Shown here: positions 51,933 to 61,408 of the stretch, one piece after another | Layout: each line of letters starts with the position of its first letter | How positions within the stretch are numbered: the first letter of the stretch is position 1 | NCBI RefSeq assembly: GCF_900101465.1 | Contig: NZ_FMZM01000016.1 | Location: forward strand, 62,001-126,000 | Length of the DNA: 64,000 nucleotides | Direction: 5' to 3' | From: Nocardioides lianchengensis | GTDB lineage: Bacteria > Actinomycetota > Actinomycetes > Propionibacteriales > Nocardioidaceae | Position numbers and translations under genes: made by a program | Notes under the pieces: generated by a model | The model's input: the letters and a program-made list of their open reading frames with translations, nothing else | Told to the model about the DNA's origin: nothing | Databases searched by the model: none

Positions 51933-52931
51933 ATGCAGCGCATCCTCGTCACCGGCGGCGCCGGCTTCATCGGCTCCAACTTCGTCCACCACCTGGTGGA
52001 GCACACCGACGCCACGGTCACCGTCCTCGACAAGCTCACCTACGCCGCCAGCCGCGAGTCTCTGGCCGGGCTTCCCGAGGACCGGGTCTCCCTGGTCGTG
52101 GGTGACATCGCGGACGCCGCGGTGGTCGAGCCGCTGGTCGGCGAGCACGACGCGGTCGTGCACTACGCAGCCGAGTCGCACAACGACAACTCGCTGTCCG
52201 ACCCGAGCCCGTTCGTGCAGACCAACATCATCGGCACGTTCACGCTGCTGGAGGCGGTCCGCAAGGCCGGGGTGCGCTTCCACCACATCTCGACCGACGA
52301 GGTCTACGGCGACCTGGAGCTCGACGACCCGGAGCGGTTCACCGAGCAGACGCCGTACAACCCCTCCAGCCCCTACTCCTCGACCAAGGCCGGCTCCGAC
52401 CTGCTGGTGCGGGCCTGGGTGCGCAGCTTCGGCGTGCAGGCGACCATCTCGAACTGCTCCAACAACTACGGGCCCTGGCAGCACATCGAGAAGTTCATCC
52501 CCCGCCAGATCACCAACGTCATCGAGGGCATCCGGCCCAAGCTCTACGGCGCAGGCCTCAACGTCCGCGACTGGATCCACGCCGACGACCACTCCTCGGC
52601 CGTCTGGACGATCCTCAACAAGGGCGAGATCGGCGAGACCTACCTGATCGGCGCCGACGGCGAGAAGAACAACCTCGAGGTCGTCGAGATGATCCTCCAG
52701 CACTTCGGCAAGGCTGCCGACGACTTCGACCACGTCACCGACCGCGCCGGCCACGACCTGCGCTACGCCATCGACTCCACCAAGCTGCGCACCGAGCTCG
52801 GCTGGCAGCCCCAATTCGCCGACTTCGAGGCGGGCCTGACCAACACCATCCAGTGGTACGTCGACCACGCCGACTGGTGGCGCCCCGCCAAGCAGGCCAC
52901 CGAAGCCACCTACGCCGCCAAGGGCCAGTAG
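51933..52931 (+). CDS. rfbB: dTDP-glucose 4,6-dehydratase
   Basis: Second enzyme of dTDP-L-rhamnose synthesis, an NAD-dependent SDR, 332 residues. GGAGFIGSN (7-15), STDEVYGDLE with the catalytic Thr-Asp-Glu, PYSSTKAGSD with the Tyr and Lys, and NCSNNYGPWQHIEKFIPR are all present. Product goes to the fused RfbC-RfbD enzyme encoded next. Confidence 0.96.
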   Translation: MQRILVTGGAGFIGSNFVHHLVEHTDATVTVLDKLTYAASRESLAGLPEDRVSLVVGDIADAAVVEPLVGEHDAVVHYAAESHNDNSLSDPSPFVQTNIIGTFTLLEAVRKAGVRFHHISTDEVYGDLELDDPERFTEQTPYNPSSPYSSTKAGSDLLVRAWVRSFGVQATISNCSNNYGPWQHIEKFIPRQITNVIEGIRPKLYGAGLNVRDWIHADDHSSAVWTILNKGEIGETYLIGADGEKNNLEVVEMILQHFGKAADDFDHVTDRAGHDLRYAIDSTKLRTELGWQPQFADFEAGLTNTIQWYVDHADWWRPAKQATEATYAAKGQ

Positions 52932-52942
52932 TTCATCCGTCC

Positions 52943-53003
52943 GCCGGTGGTCGAGCAGCGAAGCCGCGCTAGCGGCTGAGCGCCCGTCGAGACCCCCGCA
53001 GCC
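52943..53003 (+). repeat. Dispersed element, long type
   Basis: CCGGTGGTCGAGCAGCGAAG ... CCCGTCGAGACCCCCGCAG, closely matching 37772-37833. Lies between rfbB and the fused rfbC-rfbD gene. Confidence 0.9.
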
Positions 53004-53106
53004 CGCAAGAGGCCGGCACCACAGCCCAACTGAACAGACTGATCATCGGCGAGACACCACTGCGAGCGACCGGTGGCGCCTCGAATCCACCACCGAAAGC
53101 AGCCAC

Positions 53107-54504
53107 ATGAGCCTCCCCACTCTCGAGACCACCCCCATCCCCGGCCTCGTCGTGCTCCGCCTCGACCTGCGCGAGGACGCCCGCGGCTGGTTCAAGGAGA
53201 ACTGGCAGCGCGAGAAGATGATCGCGCTCGGCCTGCCTGACTTCGGCCCCGTGCAGAACAACATGTCGTTCAACGCTAAGCGCGGCACGACCCGAGGCAT
53301 CCACACCGAGCCGTGGGACAAGTTCGTCTCCGTCGCCAACGGCCGGGCCTTCGGTGCCTGGGTGGACATGCGCGAGGGCGAGTCCTTCGGCGCCGTCTTC
53401 ACCGTCGAGCTCGACCCGGCGACCGCGGTCTTCGTGCCCCGCGGCGTCGGCAACAGCTACCAGACCCTCGAGGACGGGGTGACCTACTCCTACCTTGTCA
53501 ACGAGCACTGGCGCCCCGCGACCCCGTACCCCGCCCTGGACCTGGCCGACGCCACGGCCGCGATCGCCTGGCCGATCCCGCTCACGGAGGCCGAGATCTC
53601 GGACAAGGACCGCACCAACCCGTCCCTGGCGGACGCGGAGCGGATGGCTCCGAAGAAGACGCTCATCATCGGCGCCAACGGCCAGCTCGGCCGGGCGCTG
53701 AACGCCGAGTTCCCCGGCAGCGACCTGGTCGACATGGTCACCGCCGAGGGCGTCACCGTCCTCGACCTCACCGACACCGCTGCCGTCGCGGCGTGGCCGT
53801 GGCACGAGTACGCGCTGGTGCTCAACGCCGCCGCCTACACCGCCGTCGACACCGCCGAGACGATCGAGGGGCGCCGGATCGCCTGGGCGGCCAACGCCAC
53901 CGCTCCTGCCACCCTGGCCCGGCTCGCGGCCGAGCACCACTTCACGCTCGTCCACTACTCCTCCGAGTACGTCTTCGACGGCACGGCGGAGCTGCACACG
54001 GAGGACGAGCCGCTGAGCCCGCTCGGCGTCTACGCGCAGACCAAGGCAGCCGGTGACATCGCGGTCGGCCTGGCGCCCCGCCACTACCTGGTGCGGACCT
54101 CGTGGGTCATCGGCGACGGCAAGAACTTCGTGCGCACAATGCAGACCCTCGCCGGCAACGGCGTCTCGCCCAGCGTGGTCGACGACCAGCTGGGGCGCCT
54201 GACCTTCACCACGGAGCTCACCCGCGCGACGAAGCACCTGCTCGACGTCGGTGCGGCCTTCGGCACCTACAACCTCAGCAACGGCGGCAAGGTCACCTCC
54301 TGGCACGAGATCGCCGCCGAGGTCTACCGCCTCAGTGGCCGCTCGTCCGACGACGTGTCGCCGACCAGCACGGCGGAGTACACCGCCGGCAAGGACATGG
54401 CACCCCGTCCGACCAACAGCGTGCTGGACCTTGCCAAGATCGAGGCCACCGGCTTCGTCCCCGAGGACGCCTTCACCGCCCTGGCCCGCTACTGCACCAG
54501 CTGA
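53107..54504 (+). CDS. Fused dTDP-4-dehydrorhamnose 3,5-epimerase/reductase (RfbC-RfbD)
   Basis: A 465-residue two-domain protein completing dTDP-L-rhamnose. The N-terminal cupin-type epimerase (about 1-180) has GWFKENWQREKM, the active-site region RGIHTEPWDKFVSVANG and the product-side YSYLVNEHW. The C-terminal SDR reductase (about 184-465) has IIGANGQLGRAL, SSEYVFDG and YAQTKAAGD with Tyr and Lys, ending NSVLDLAKIEATGF. Such a fusion is known in actinobacteria. ATG 53107 with a weak ribosome-binding site. Confidence 0.94.
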   Translation: MSLPTLETTPIPGLVVLRLDLREDARGWFKENWQREKMIALGLPDFGPVQNNMSFNAKRGTTRGIHTEPWDKFVSVANGRAFGAWVDMREGESFGAVFTVELDPATAVFVPRGVGNSYQTLEDGVTYSYLVNEHWRPATPYPALDLADATAAIAWPIPLTEAEISDKDRTNPSLADAERMAPKKTLIIGANGQLGRALNAEFPGSDLVDMVTAEGVTVLDLTDTAAVAAWPWHEYALVLNAAAYTAVDTAETIEGRRIAWAANATAPATLARLAAEHHFTLVHYSSEYVFDGTAELHTEDEPLSPLGVYAQTKAAGDIAVGLAPRHYLVRTSWVIGDGKNFVRTMQTLAGNGVSPSVVDDQLGRLTFTTELTRATKHLLDVGAAFGTYNLSNGGKVTSWHEIAAEVYRLSGRSSDDVSPTSTAEYTAGKDMAPRPTNSVLDLAKIEATGFVPEDAFTALARYCTS

Positions 54505-54523
54505 CGGCGCGCACCGCCCTCAG

Positions 54524-54562
54524 CCGGTGGCTGAGGAGGGATGAAGTCACGTCTCGAAACCC
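54524..54562 (+). repeat. Degenerate dispersed element
   Basis: CCGGTGGCTGAGGAGGGATG ... CACGTCTCGAAACCC, a mutated copy of the 19.3-kb type. The remaining gap to 54822 contains no gene I can see; composition becomes less GC-rich from here. Confidence 0.75.
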
Positions 54563-54822
54563 AGAAGTGAAAAGACGGGAATGCCCTGACGCATTGCGCC
54601 CGGAACGCAAGAGCGAGGCCTCCACTTCGTCGGTCCGAGGCCAAGCAACCGGTATCTCATCGCTCGGTCGAGGGACGTAACCAGACTCACTAAGGCAGTG
54701 TTCGTAGAGTACGTCCACTCGACCGCAACAACCCCTAGCCTGACTGCCGAAGGCGTCGATCTGTCAGAAAGTGGGAACGGCTTGTGGCTCGATTGGGGCG
54801 ACGCAGGACCCAAGGACCAACG

Positions 54823-55923
54823 GTGGCGGTCATCGGCACCCGAGGTTACCCGAGCTACTACGGCGGATTCGAGACTGCGGTCAGGCGCCTAGCGCCCTAC
54901 CTTGCCGATCGCGGATGGCGGGTGCGTGTCTACGGCCGGCCCGGAAGCCATCTTCGGCCGGACAAGGGCGCCGACCCGCGCATCGACTCGGTAATGACCA
55001 AGGGCATCGACTCTCGATCCCTCAGTACCCTCACGTACGGACTCTTCTCGGTCCTGCATGCCGTGATTCACAAGCCAGATGTCGCCCTCGTCATGAACGT
55101 TGCTAACGGGTATTGGCTACCGCTCCTGAAACTGCGCGGGATACCGACCGTAGTGAACGTGGACGGCATCGAGTGGGAGCGAGACAAGTGGAGCCGACTG
55201 GGCAAAGCGGTCTTTCGAACGGGCGCCCGTTTCACGGCGTGGTTCGCCGACCAACTCGTTTTCGACGCCCTAGCCATCGGTGATTACTGGCAGGCAAACT
55301 TCGGCCGCACCGGAGTCTTCATTCCGTACGGCGGAGATCCGGCATCTGCGCCCGGACGGGAGCCAGAATTCACACCCGGCGGGTATGTCCTTCTCGTGGC
55401 CCGCTTCGTGCCCGAGAACAGTGTTGGAATATTCCTCGAAGCAGCACCTAGCATCATCGAGCGGAACGACGTCGAGGTCGTCTTGGTCGGCTCCGCTCCT
55501 GCGGGCGACCCGCTCCAGAATCTTGCAGACTCGGTTGCCGCCACTCATCCGCGTGTGCACCTGCTTGGGCACATTAGCGATGACGAGCGTCTGTTCGACC
55601 TCTGGAGGAATGCGGGTGCCTACTTCCACGGGCACACCGTTGGCGGAACCAATCCCGCACTCGTCCAAGCGATGGCACTCGGAGCGCGAACCGTCGCGAG
55701 GGGGACCGTCTACAACCGTGAAGTCCTAGGCGAAGCAGGCACGTACTGCACAGAGGACGTCGACTCAGTGATCGAAACCGTAGGTGCCGTGCTCACGGAC
55801 GAGCGCGATCTCAGCGTGATGGCCATCGAACGAGCCCGAGCCGAGTACACATGGGAGATCGTTTGCGCTCGCTACGAGGAGACCATCGCCGCACTGCAGC
55901 GGCTGAAGTGCGGCAACGAGTAG
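54823..55923 (+). CDS. DUF1972-type glycosyltransferase, probable rhamnosyltransferase
   Basis: A 366-residue GT-B enzyme. The DUF1972 N-terminal domain starts VAVIGTRGYPSYYGGFET, typical of rhamnosyltransferases of capsule loci, followed by a GT4 C-terminal domain with FIPYGGDPASA, VLLVARFVPENS and a Glu-containing donor site (HGHTVGGTNPALVQAMALG). GTG 54823 is chosen: AAGGA lies 6 bases upstream and the family begins at this Val. Donor is probably dTDP-rhamnose from the adjacent rfb genes (inference). Confidence 0.88.
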   Translation: MAVIGTRGYPSYYGGFETAVRRLAPYLADRGWRVRVYGRPGSHLRPDKGADPRIDSVMTKGIDSRSLSTLTYGLFSVLHAVIHKPDVALVMNVANGYWLPLLKLRGIPTVVNVDGIEWERDKWSRLGKAVFRTGARFTAWFADQLVFDALAIGDYWQANFGRTGVFIPYGGDPASAPGREPEFTPGGYVLLVARFVPENSVGIFLEAAPSIIERNDVEVVLVGSAPAGDPLQNLADSVAATHPRVHLLGHISDDERLFDLWRNAGAYFHGHTVGGTNPALVQAMALGARTVARGTVYNREVLGEAGTYCTEDVDSVIETVGAVLTDERDLSVMAIERARAEYTWEIVCARYEETIAALQRLKCGNE

Positions 55924-56031
55924 GTCTGCGACCTCCGACCCCACGGTTTCGATCGCTCCCACCCCATGAACTTCAACAGGAAACAGCCACGATTGTGGGG
56001 TCTACAAAGGCCCGGGACTCCAGGACTGGCA

Positions 56032-56982
56032 CTAGAACTGCATCAGCGCCGCGCTAACGCGCGCGACGTACGCTTCGCGACTGTACTCATCTCGCCAGTG
56101 CTCTCGAATTCTCGCAGCATGATTCCGGCCCCAAATGGCCACCTCACGCAATTGATCGAGTAGCGACTCATCCCCTTTCGCAGCTCGCATGTAGGTGCCG
56201 TCAAGGTATTCACGGATAGCAGAAACGTCTGTCGTGACGACCGGAACTCCAGCCTCGACGGCACCAACTGCAACCATATGTCCCGCACTCCGCGGGCTCT
56301 CCTTCAGCGGCAGGTACGCCACATCGCAACTCGCGAGCACACGGCCGAAGCCATCCTGATCCAATACCGGATGCCCTTCGACAACCGACCGCCATTCCTG
56401 CCTGTCTAAAGAGGACGTGTGGCGGCCCAAGGCTAATACGAAAGTCAGATCAAGTTGGCGAGCGACGGCTAGTTCGATCAACCGAGATAGGGAATTCAGA
56501 TCACGGTCCGAGGTGCCACCCACAAAAACTCTTACACGACTGCCGCGTGCCGGCACTCGCTTCGGGTAGGCAAAGGAATTTCCGTACTTGACGGCGATGG
56601 CCGTGCCCCCTGACGCACGCCACGCCGAGCATTCGGACTCCGACAGGGTTACGACCGGAGAGGATCCGAGGCCTCGCCGCAGGACTGCCCATGAGCGACT
56701 GCCTGGTACGGAATATAGACCAGTGACGCACACGCGCTGTCGAAGCGCACGCAGCGCCACACCGGACCATGGGTTCGCCGCTAAGAAGGTGGAGCCGCGC
56801 GCAGCATAGGCGGCCTTCGCGGCGACAATGGAGGCATCGAGACCAATTCCCAGAATCCGACTCCGCAGGCGATACCCACTCGGGGATGCGTGCCGGAAGT
56901 TGACCGATCGGTCAATTATCGGAGCCTCTAGCCAGACCGCTAGCTTCTCCTCCGACTCACGACCCAAAGTTACCAGAATCAT
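56032..56982 (-). CDS. Glycosyltransferase, GT-B (GT4-like) 1
   Basis: A 316-residue protein, last gene of a leftward four-gene set. The C-terminal half has VRVFVGGTSDRDLNSLSRLIELA, ASCDVAYLPLKESPRSAGHMVAVGAVEAGVPVVTTDVSAIREYL, a GT-B donor-binding region. The N-terminal domain is short and without a clear motif. ATG 56982 is preferred to GTG 56988. Acceptor and donor unknown. Low-GC codon use suggests horizontal acquisition. Confidence 0.72.
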   Translation of the reverse strand: MILVTLGRESEEKLAVWLEAPIIDRSVNFRHASPSGYRLRSRILGIGLDASIVAAKAAYAARGSTFLAANPWSGVALRALRQRVCVTGLYSVPGSRSWAVLRRGLGSSPVVTLSESECSAWRASGGTAIAVKYGNSFAYPKRVPARGSRVRVFVGGTSDRDLNSLSRLIELAVARQLDLTFVLALGRHTSSLDRQEWRSVVEGHPVLDQDGFGRVLASCDVAYLPLKESPRSAGHMVAVGAVEAGVPVVTTDVSAIREYLDGTYMRAAKGDESLLDQLREVAIWGRNHAARIREHWRDEYSREAYVARVSAALMQF

Positions 56983-57024
56983 GCCCACACACTCTCAGAA
57001 GAATAGGTCGCAATTCTCACACCG

Positions 57025-57975
57025 TCACCTCTTGGAAAGCATGAGCTCTCGCCATCGCGTCCTCGCCTCTTCATAGACTTGCGCATGAAGCTGATTCGCA
57101 AGTTCCCCATTCGCGGGGATCGCCGCCTTCCGGATGCTCTCAGCCCAAATAGTGGGATCGTTGCCAGCAGGAAGCTCCTCAGAACGATTCGGCAGTAATT
57201 CTGAGAGCCAGGAATCTCTCGGGCCGACGACTGGAGTTCCTACCTCCACGGCGCGAACAGCAATTCCGCTCTGAAAGAAGCGCGTATATGGAATTAGGAT
57301 CACCGAACTCTGCGCGATCAGGCGGTCGAGTGTCGTTTCATCCACATACTCATTTTGAACTTTCCAGCCAGGGACGTCGGGCCACCCTCGTCCGTGGATT
57401 GATAACTCGTAGTCTTCACTCAAGATCGGCCCAAGAGCACGAAGAAGGTCGACATTTCGATCACGTTTGAACTGACCAAGGACGCGCACAGCGCTACCCG
57501 TTGCTGATGCAGCGGTATTCGCATCTGGCCGAAGAACCGGGTGCGGTACTTTCGCCACCGTGTGACGGCTACCGCGGAGAACCCGCACCGCGGAATCCGA
57601 ATGCGCTATAAGGGTTGGTCCTCGGAATATTGCCGCGAGCCATCGAGCGGCTCGACCGTAGCCAACGGCTCGCACCAGGGGGTCTGGATCATGCATAACG
57701 AGGTACGTGGTCGGCGGTCCGAGAACTCGAAGTAGGACCACATCAAGATAGCCGAGAACCGGCCATAGGACGATCACCTGGGAACTGGATCTAGACGACC
57801 AGATCGCTGAGACGTAAGCCCAAATCCATCGCCATCGGGATCCGCCACTGTGGCTGGGTTCGAAGAAGGTCGTCTCACTGAGGTTGACGCCTTCTCCGGC
57901 CATCACATCTGATATCTCACGCCCGTAATGCCGCAGGGTAGCGCCAAGCGGGTTTATTACGTGTAGGTCATGCAC
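57025..57975 (-). CDS. Glycosyltransferase, GT-B (GT4-like) 2
   Basis: A 316-residue protein with a membrane-associating hydrophobic stretch near residue 75 (VIVLWPVLGYLDVVLLRVLG) and a C-terminal donor-binding half (VRVLGQFKRDRN, LSIHGRGWPD, SSVILIPYTRFFQSGIAVRAVEVGTPVVG). The GTG at 57975 is chosen because GGGAGG lies 8 bases upstream. Overlaps the preceding GT2 gene by 8 bases. Specific sugar unknown. Confidence 0.75.
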   Translation of the reverse strand: MHDLHVINPLGATLRHYGREISDVMAGEGVNLSETTFFEPSHSGGSRWRWIWAYVSAIWSSRSSSQVIVLWPVLGYLDVVLLRVLGPPTTYLVMHDPDPLVRAVGYGRAARWLAAIFRGPTLIAHSDSAVRVLRGSRHTVAKVPHPVLRPDANTAASATGSAVRVLGQFKRDRNVDLLRALGPILSEDYELSIHGRGWPDVPGWKVQNEYVDETTLDRLIAQSSVILIPYTRFFQSGIAVRAVEVGTPVVGPRDSWLSELLPNRSEELPAGNDPTIWAESIRKAAIPANGELANQLHAQVYEEARTRWRELMLSKR

Positions 57976-58831
57976 TTCGCCGACCTCCCGCACGATAGCC
58001 GGCAACAGCCGCGCGCAAAGCTTGGCCGTCGCGGTGCAGTGACGCGCGCGCCACTACCTTGCCGCACGTAAGAGCGACTGCCATAAACCGGAATCCGGGT
58101 CGTCCCCAAGATCTCGCGAAGATCCGGATGTTGCGGCAGGTCCAGTATGGCGGCTGCCCGGCGGAGGATTGTGATGCGACCGCCTCAGGAACCACCGCCA
58201 CCGGCCCATAGGCGCGGCCCAATCGGAGATGGTAGTCAACCTCCTCCATATACAAAAAGTACTGCTCGCTCAAGGGATTCTGTCGAACCGCCTTCCATCT
58301 GTACATAACGGCAGCACCGTCGAGCCAAGCGCATCGATTGACCCCTGCGGGCACCTCGAAAGAGTGGCGCGGGAGGCGCAAGAAGCGCGTCAACCGACCA
58401 CCGCCCGACCACAGCACCCCTTCAGCACGCGGCTCGGCTCGAAGCACCGGACCAACTGCCGACAGGTCGGGATCGCTGGCAAGGGCGTCCGCGAGGATGG
58501 CCACCGATCCCAAACGAAAGAGAACTTCATGGGTGACGACGAGGACCCCATCGTCAGCACCCGGCCTCATCTCAGAACCAACGAAGAGCATGCCGCGATT
58601 CACTGCGTTCGCGTATCCCCCATTGGGAATTCGGAGCAGCCGGACCCCGTCTACAAGAACATGAGCGAGAGCCTCATCGCTTACCACATCGCCGCTGTTA
58701 TCAACGACAACGATACGATCTGCAGACACATCATTCGCGACGAGGCTTTGAATGGTCCGTCCAAGCGTTTCCAGACTTTTATGGTGAACTACAACGATCG
58801 CGGCGGCAGAACTCTCCGGGTGGGTCGTCAC
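57968..58831 (-). CDS. GT2-family glycosyltransferase
   Basis: A 287-residue GT-A enzyme: AIVVVHHKSLETLGRTIQSL at the start, DRIVVVDNSGD, PNGGYANAVNRGM, then WLDGAAVMYRWKAV and FLYMEEVDYHLRLGRAYGPVAVVPEAV, the pattern of rhamnosyl- or galactofuranosyl-transferase-like GT2 proteins. The metal-binding motif is atypical (no clean DxD). GTG 58831 overlaps the upstream stop (GTGA). Confidence 0.85.
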   Translation of the reverse strand: MTTHPESSAAAIVVVHHKSLETLGRTIQSLVANDVSADRIVVVDNSGDVVSDEALAHVLVDGVRLLRIPNGGYANAVNRGMLFVGSEMRPGADDGVLVVTHEVLFRLGSVAILADALASDPDLSAVGPVLRAEPRAEGVLWSGGGRLTRFLRLPRHSFEVPAGVNRCAWLDGAAVMYRWKAVRQNPLSEQYFLYMEEVDYHLRLGRAYGPVAVVPEAVASQSSAGQPPYWTCRNIRIFARSWGRPGFRFMAVALTCGKVVARASLHRDGQALRAAVAGYRAGGRRSA

Positions 58832-59943
58832 TGAGCACCCGCGGGGTGCAAGGCGTCATGTGCCGAATATCTGCCGTGTCTTGATGGCAGCGATCGGGTC
58901 ACGACCGACGGATCTAGCGGCTCTCGCAATGCGCGAATAACGCCGTCTGCGAGCTCAGTAGCACTGGGGCTAGCAGACAGCACCACGTGCCCTTCATTGC
59001 GCAACCAGTCGGCCAAACCAGTTTCCGTAGTCGTTACCACTGTCACCCCAACCGCAAGCGCCTCGGAAATCGGACGCCCAATCTGCTCTCGCCAGCGCCC
59101 CTCCCGAATGGAGGGTGCGGCGAGAACTCGCGCTCCAGCCAGTAGGTTTGGGACCTCATCATGCGGGACCATTCCAAGGAACGACCGACTCGACCAAGAG
59201 GCGCACCAATCCCGCACGTCCACTTCCAACGGCCCGGCGCCAGCGATCACCAGTCGCGCCTCCGGCACAGCTCGCTCAACGAGCGGCCATGCTTCCATCA
59301 AGAGGGGAAGCCCCTTACGGTTGGCTAATTCGCCAACGAAAGCGACTGTCTGCCCCCGTTCCAAGTGTGCTCGCCCGTCCACTGCTGGTAGTTCCAGGAG
59401 AAGAGTCCCCTTGGATGCGAACCGAGGCGCAACACGCGCGTATGCCCGTTGCGCGCTTGGGCTTCCAAAGATGACGCGACCATAAATTATCGCCACCAAT
59501 AGCGCCAGTATCGGACGGATCGCGCGCGCAACCCATCTGCCACGAATGCCGGGTAAGCCGACCAGCGATTGCAAATCGTTATTCTCGATCGCGTAAGTCA
59601 CGACTACAACTGGCCTACCGGAAAGCAGTCCACCCAATCTTGCACCAGCGGCGAGCAAAAGGGAGCGCGGCAGTTCGCGCACAAAGAGTGGCTCAGGCAC
59701 CTCCAAAACTGCCGGAGGAAAACTCCATAACCGAAAGAGCGCTCGAAAGGTGCTCAATTCAATTGCTCCCGGAGGTAGGGGAGTATCGCCAAGATCCCAC
59801 TTTCGACCTAAGCAGAGAGCAGTGATCTCAGGTGAAGCGCTTAACATATCTACCTGCAGCGCACGAAGCTCGGGAAACACGATGACGTCTTCGCGGCGCC
59901 ACTGAGGCTCTCGTTTCATATCGCGAGCCTTGTGCTTCCACAT
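58828..59943 (-). CDS. Glycosyltransferase family 4
   Basis: A 371-residue GT-B enzyme, first gene of the leftward set. VAFVGELANRKGLPLLMEAWPLV, ARLVIAGAGPLEVDV, FLGMVPHDEVPNLLAGARVLAAPSIREGRWREQIGRPISEALAVG form the donor-binding domain with the conserved E-x7-E region. ATG 59943 is preceded by GGAGGA at 7 bases. The gap 59944-60130 upstream holds no gene; the promoter must be there. Confidence 0.85.
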   Translation of the reverse strand: MWKHKARDMKREPQWRREDVIVFPELRALQVDMLSASPEITALCLGRKWDLGDTPLPPGAIELSTFRALFRLWSFPPAVLEVPEPLFVRELPRSLLLAAGARLGGLLSGRPVVVVTYAIENNDLQSLVGLPGIRGRWVARAIRPILALLVAIIYGRVIFGSPSAQRAYARVAPRFASKGTLLLELPAVDGRAHLERGQTVAFVGELANRKGLPLLMEAWPLVERAVPEARLVIAGAGPLEVDVRDWCASWSSRSFLGMVPHDEVPNLLAGARVLAAPSIREGRWREQIGRPISEALAVGVTVVTTTETGLADWLRNEGHVVLSASPSATELADGVIRALREPLDPSVVTRSLPSRHGRYSAHDALHPAGAQ

Positions 59944-60130
59944 CTCTGGTTCCTCCGCAGTCCTCGTGGCTCACCCTCGTCCAGGTCTTCGGGGGCAGTG
60001 CACCAATCTTGGACTGCTGCGAGCGTCCTGGTAGTCAGAACGACTGTGAGATTCGCACACCCGCTGTCTACCTACACTGCACCGTCGGCGGCCGGCTCAT
60101 CGCGCGCCTGTACTGCCACCGCCAGTGCCT

Positions 60131-61408
60131 TCAGGAACCGCTGTTGATCATGCCAGCGCCCACGGTCACACCGGTCGCCTCATCGATCAGGATGAACGAC
60201 CCCGTGGTGCGGTTCTGCGAGTAGGGGTCGCAGAGCAGCGGCACCGTGGTCCGCAGCTGGACACGACCGATCTCGTTGACCCCGAGCTCCTTGGTCTCCT
60301 GGTCGCGGTGCAGCGTGTTGACGTCCAGGCGGTACTGGATGTCCTTGACCAGCGCGCGGGCGGTGCGGGTGGTGTGCTTGATGGCCAGCTTCTGCCGCGG
60401 CTTGAGCGGGGTGGTGGTCATCCAGCAGACCATCGCGTCGATGTCCTGGCTGGGCGTGGGCGCGTTGCGGACCCGGGCGATCATGTCGCCGCGGGAGACG
60501 TCGACGTCGTCCTCGAGGCGGACGGTCACGCTCATGGGCGGGAACGCCTCGTCGATCTCGCGGTCGAAGAGGTCGATCCCGGCGATCTTCGAGGTCATGC
60601 CGCTGGGCAGCACGACGACCTCGTCGCCCGGTTTCAGGACGCCGCCGGCGACCATGCCGCCGTAGCCGCGGTAGTCGTGGTGCTCGTCCGACTTCGGGCG
60701 TACGACGTACTGCACCGGGAAGCGCGCGTCGATCAGGTCGCGGTCGGAGGCGACGTGCACGTGCTCGAGGTGGTGCATCAGCGTCGGGCCGGAGTACCAG
60801 CTCATGTTCTCGGAGCGGTTCACGACGTTGTCGCCGGCCAGGGCCGAGATCGGGATGACCTCGAGGTCGGGGATGTTGAGCTTGGTCGCGAACTGGGTGA
60901 ACTCGGCGTGGATCTTCTCGTAGGTCTCCTGCGAGAAGTCGACGAGGTCCATCTTGTTGATGGCCAGCACCATGTGCGGGACCCGGAGCAGGCTGAGGAT
61001 CACCGCGTGCCGGCGGGACTGCTCGGTCAGGCCGTTGCGGGCGTCGACCAGCACCAGGCCGAGGTCGGCCGTCGAGGCGCCCGTGACCATGTTGCGCGTG
61101 TACTGCACGTGGCCCGGGGTGTCGGCGATGATGAACTTGCGGTTGGGCGTCGCGAAGTAGCGGTAGGCCACGTCGATGGTGATGCCCTGCTCACGCTCCG
61201 AGCGCAGGCCGTCGGTCAGCAGCGCGAGGTCGGTGTAGTCGTAGCCCTTCGACTGGCTGGTGGCCTCGACGGCCTCCAGCTGGTCCTCGAAGATCGACTT
61301 GGAGTCGAGCAGCAGGCGGCCGATGAGGGTCGACTTGCCGTCGTCGACGGAGCCGGCGGTCGCGAACCGGAGCAGGTCCATGTTGGTGGGCTGAACGGTG
61401 TCGGCCAT
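60131..61408 (-). CDS. cysN: Sulfate adenylyltransferase subunit 1
   Basis: GTPase subunit of ATP sulfurylase, making adenosine 5'-phosphosulfate with CysD; 425 residues. Walker A GSVDDGKS (19-26), DTPGHVQYTRNM and NKMD are the GTPase motifs; EF-Tu-like domains follow. There is no C-terminal CysC (APS kinase) domain, unlike CysNC proteins. Starts at the cysD stop (1-base overlap). It lies inside a polysaccharide region, so a role in glycan sulfation is conceivable, but ordinary sulfate assimilation is the default. Confidence 0.95.
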   Translation of the reverse strand: MADTVQPTNMDLLRFATAGSVDDGKSTLIGRLLLDSKSIFEDQLEAVEATSQSKGYDYTDLALLTDGLRSEREQGITIDVAYRYFATPNRKFIIADTPGHVQYTRNMVTGASTADLGLVLVDARNGLTEQSRRHAVILSLLRVPHMVLAINKMDLVDFSQETYEKIHAEFTQFATKLNIPDLEVIPISALAGDNVVNRSENMSWYSGPTLMHHLEHVHVASDRDLIDARFPVQYVVRPKSDEHHDYRGYGGMVAGGVLKPGDEVVVLPSGMTSKIAGIDLFDREIDEAFPPMSVTVRLEDDVDVSRGDMIARVRNAPTPSQDIDAMVCWMTTTPLKPRQKLAIKHTTRTARALVKDIQYRLDVNTLHRDQETKELGVNEIGRVQLRTTVPLLCDPYSQNRTTGSFILIDEATGVTVGAGMINSGS

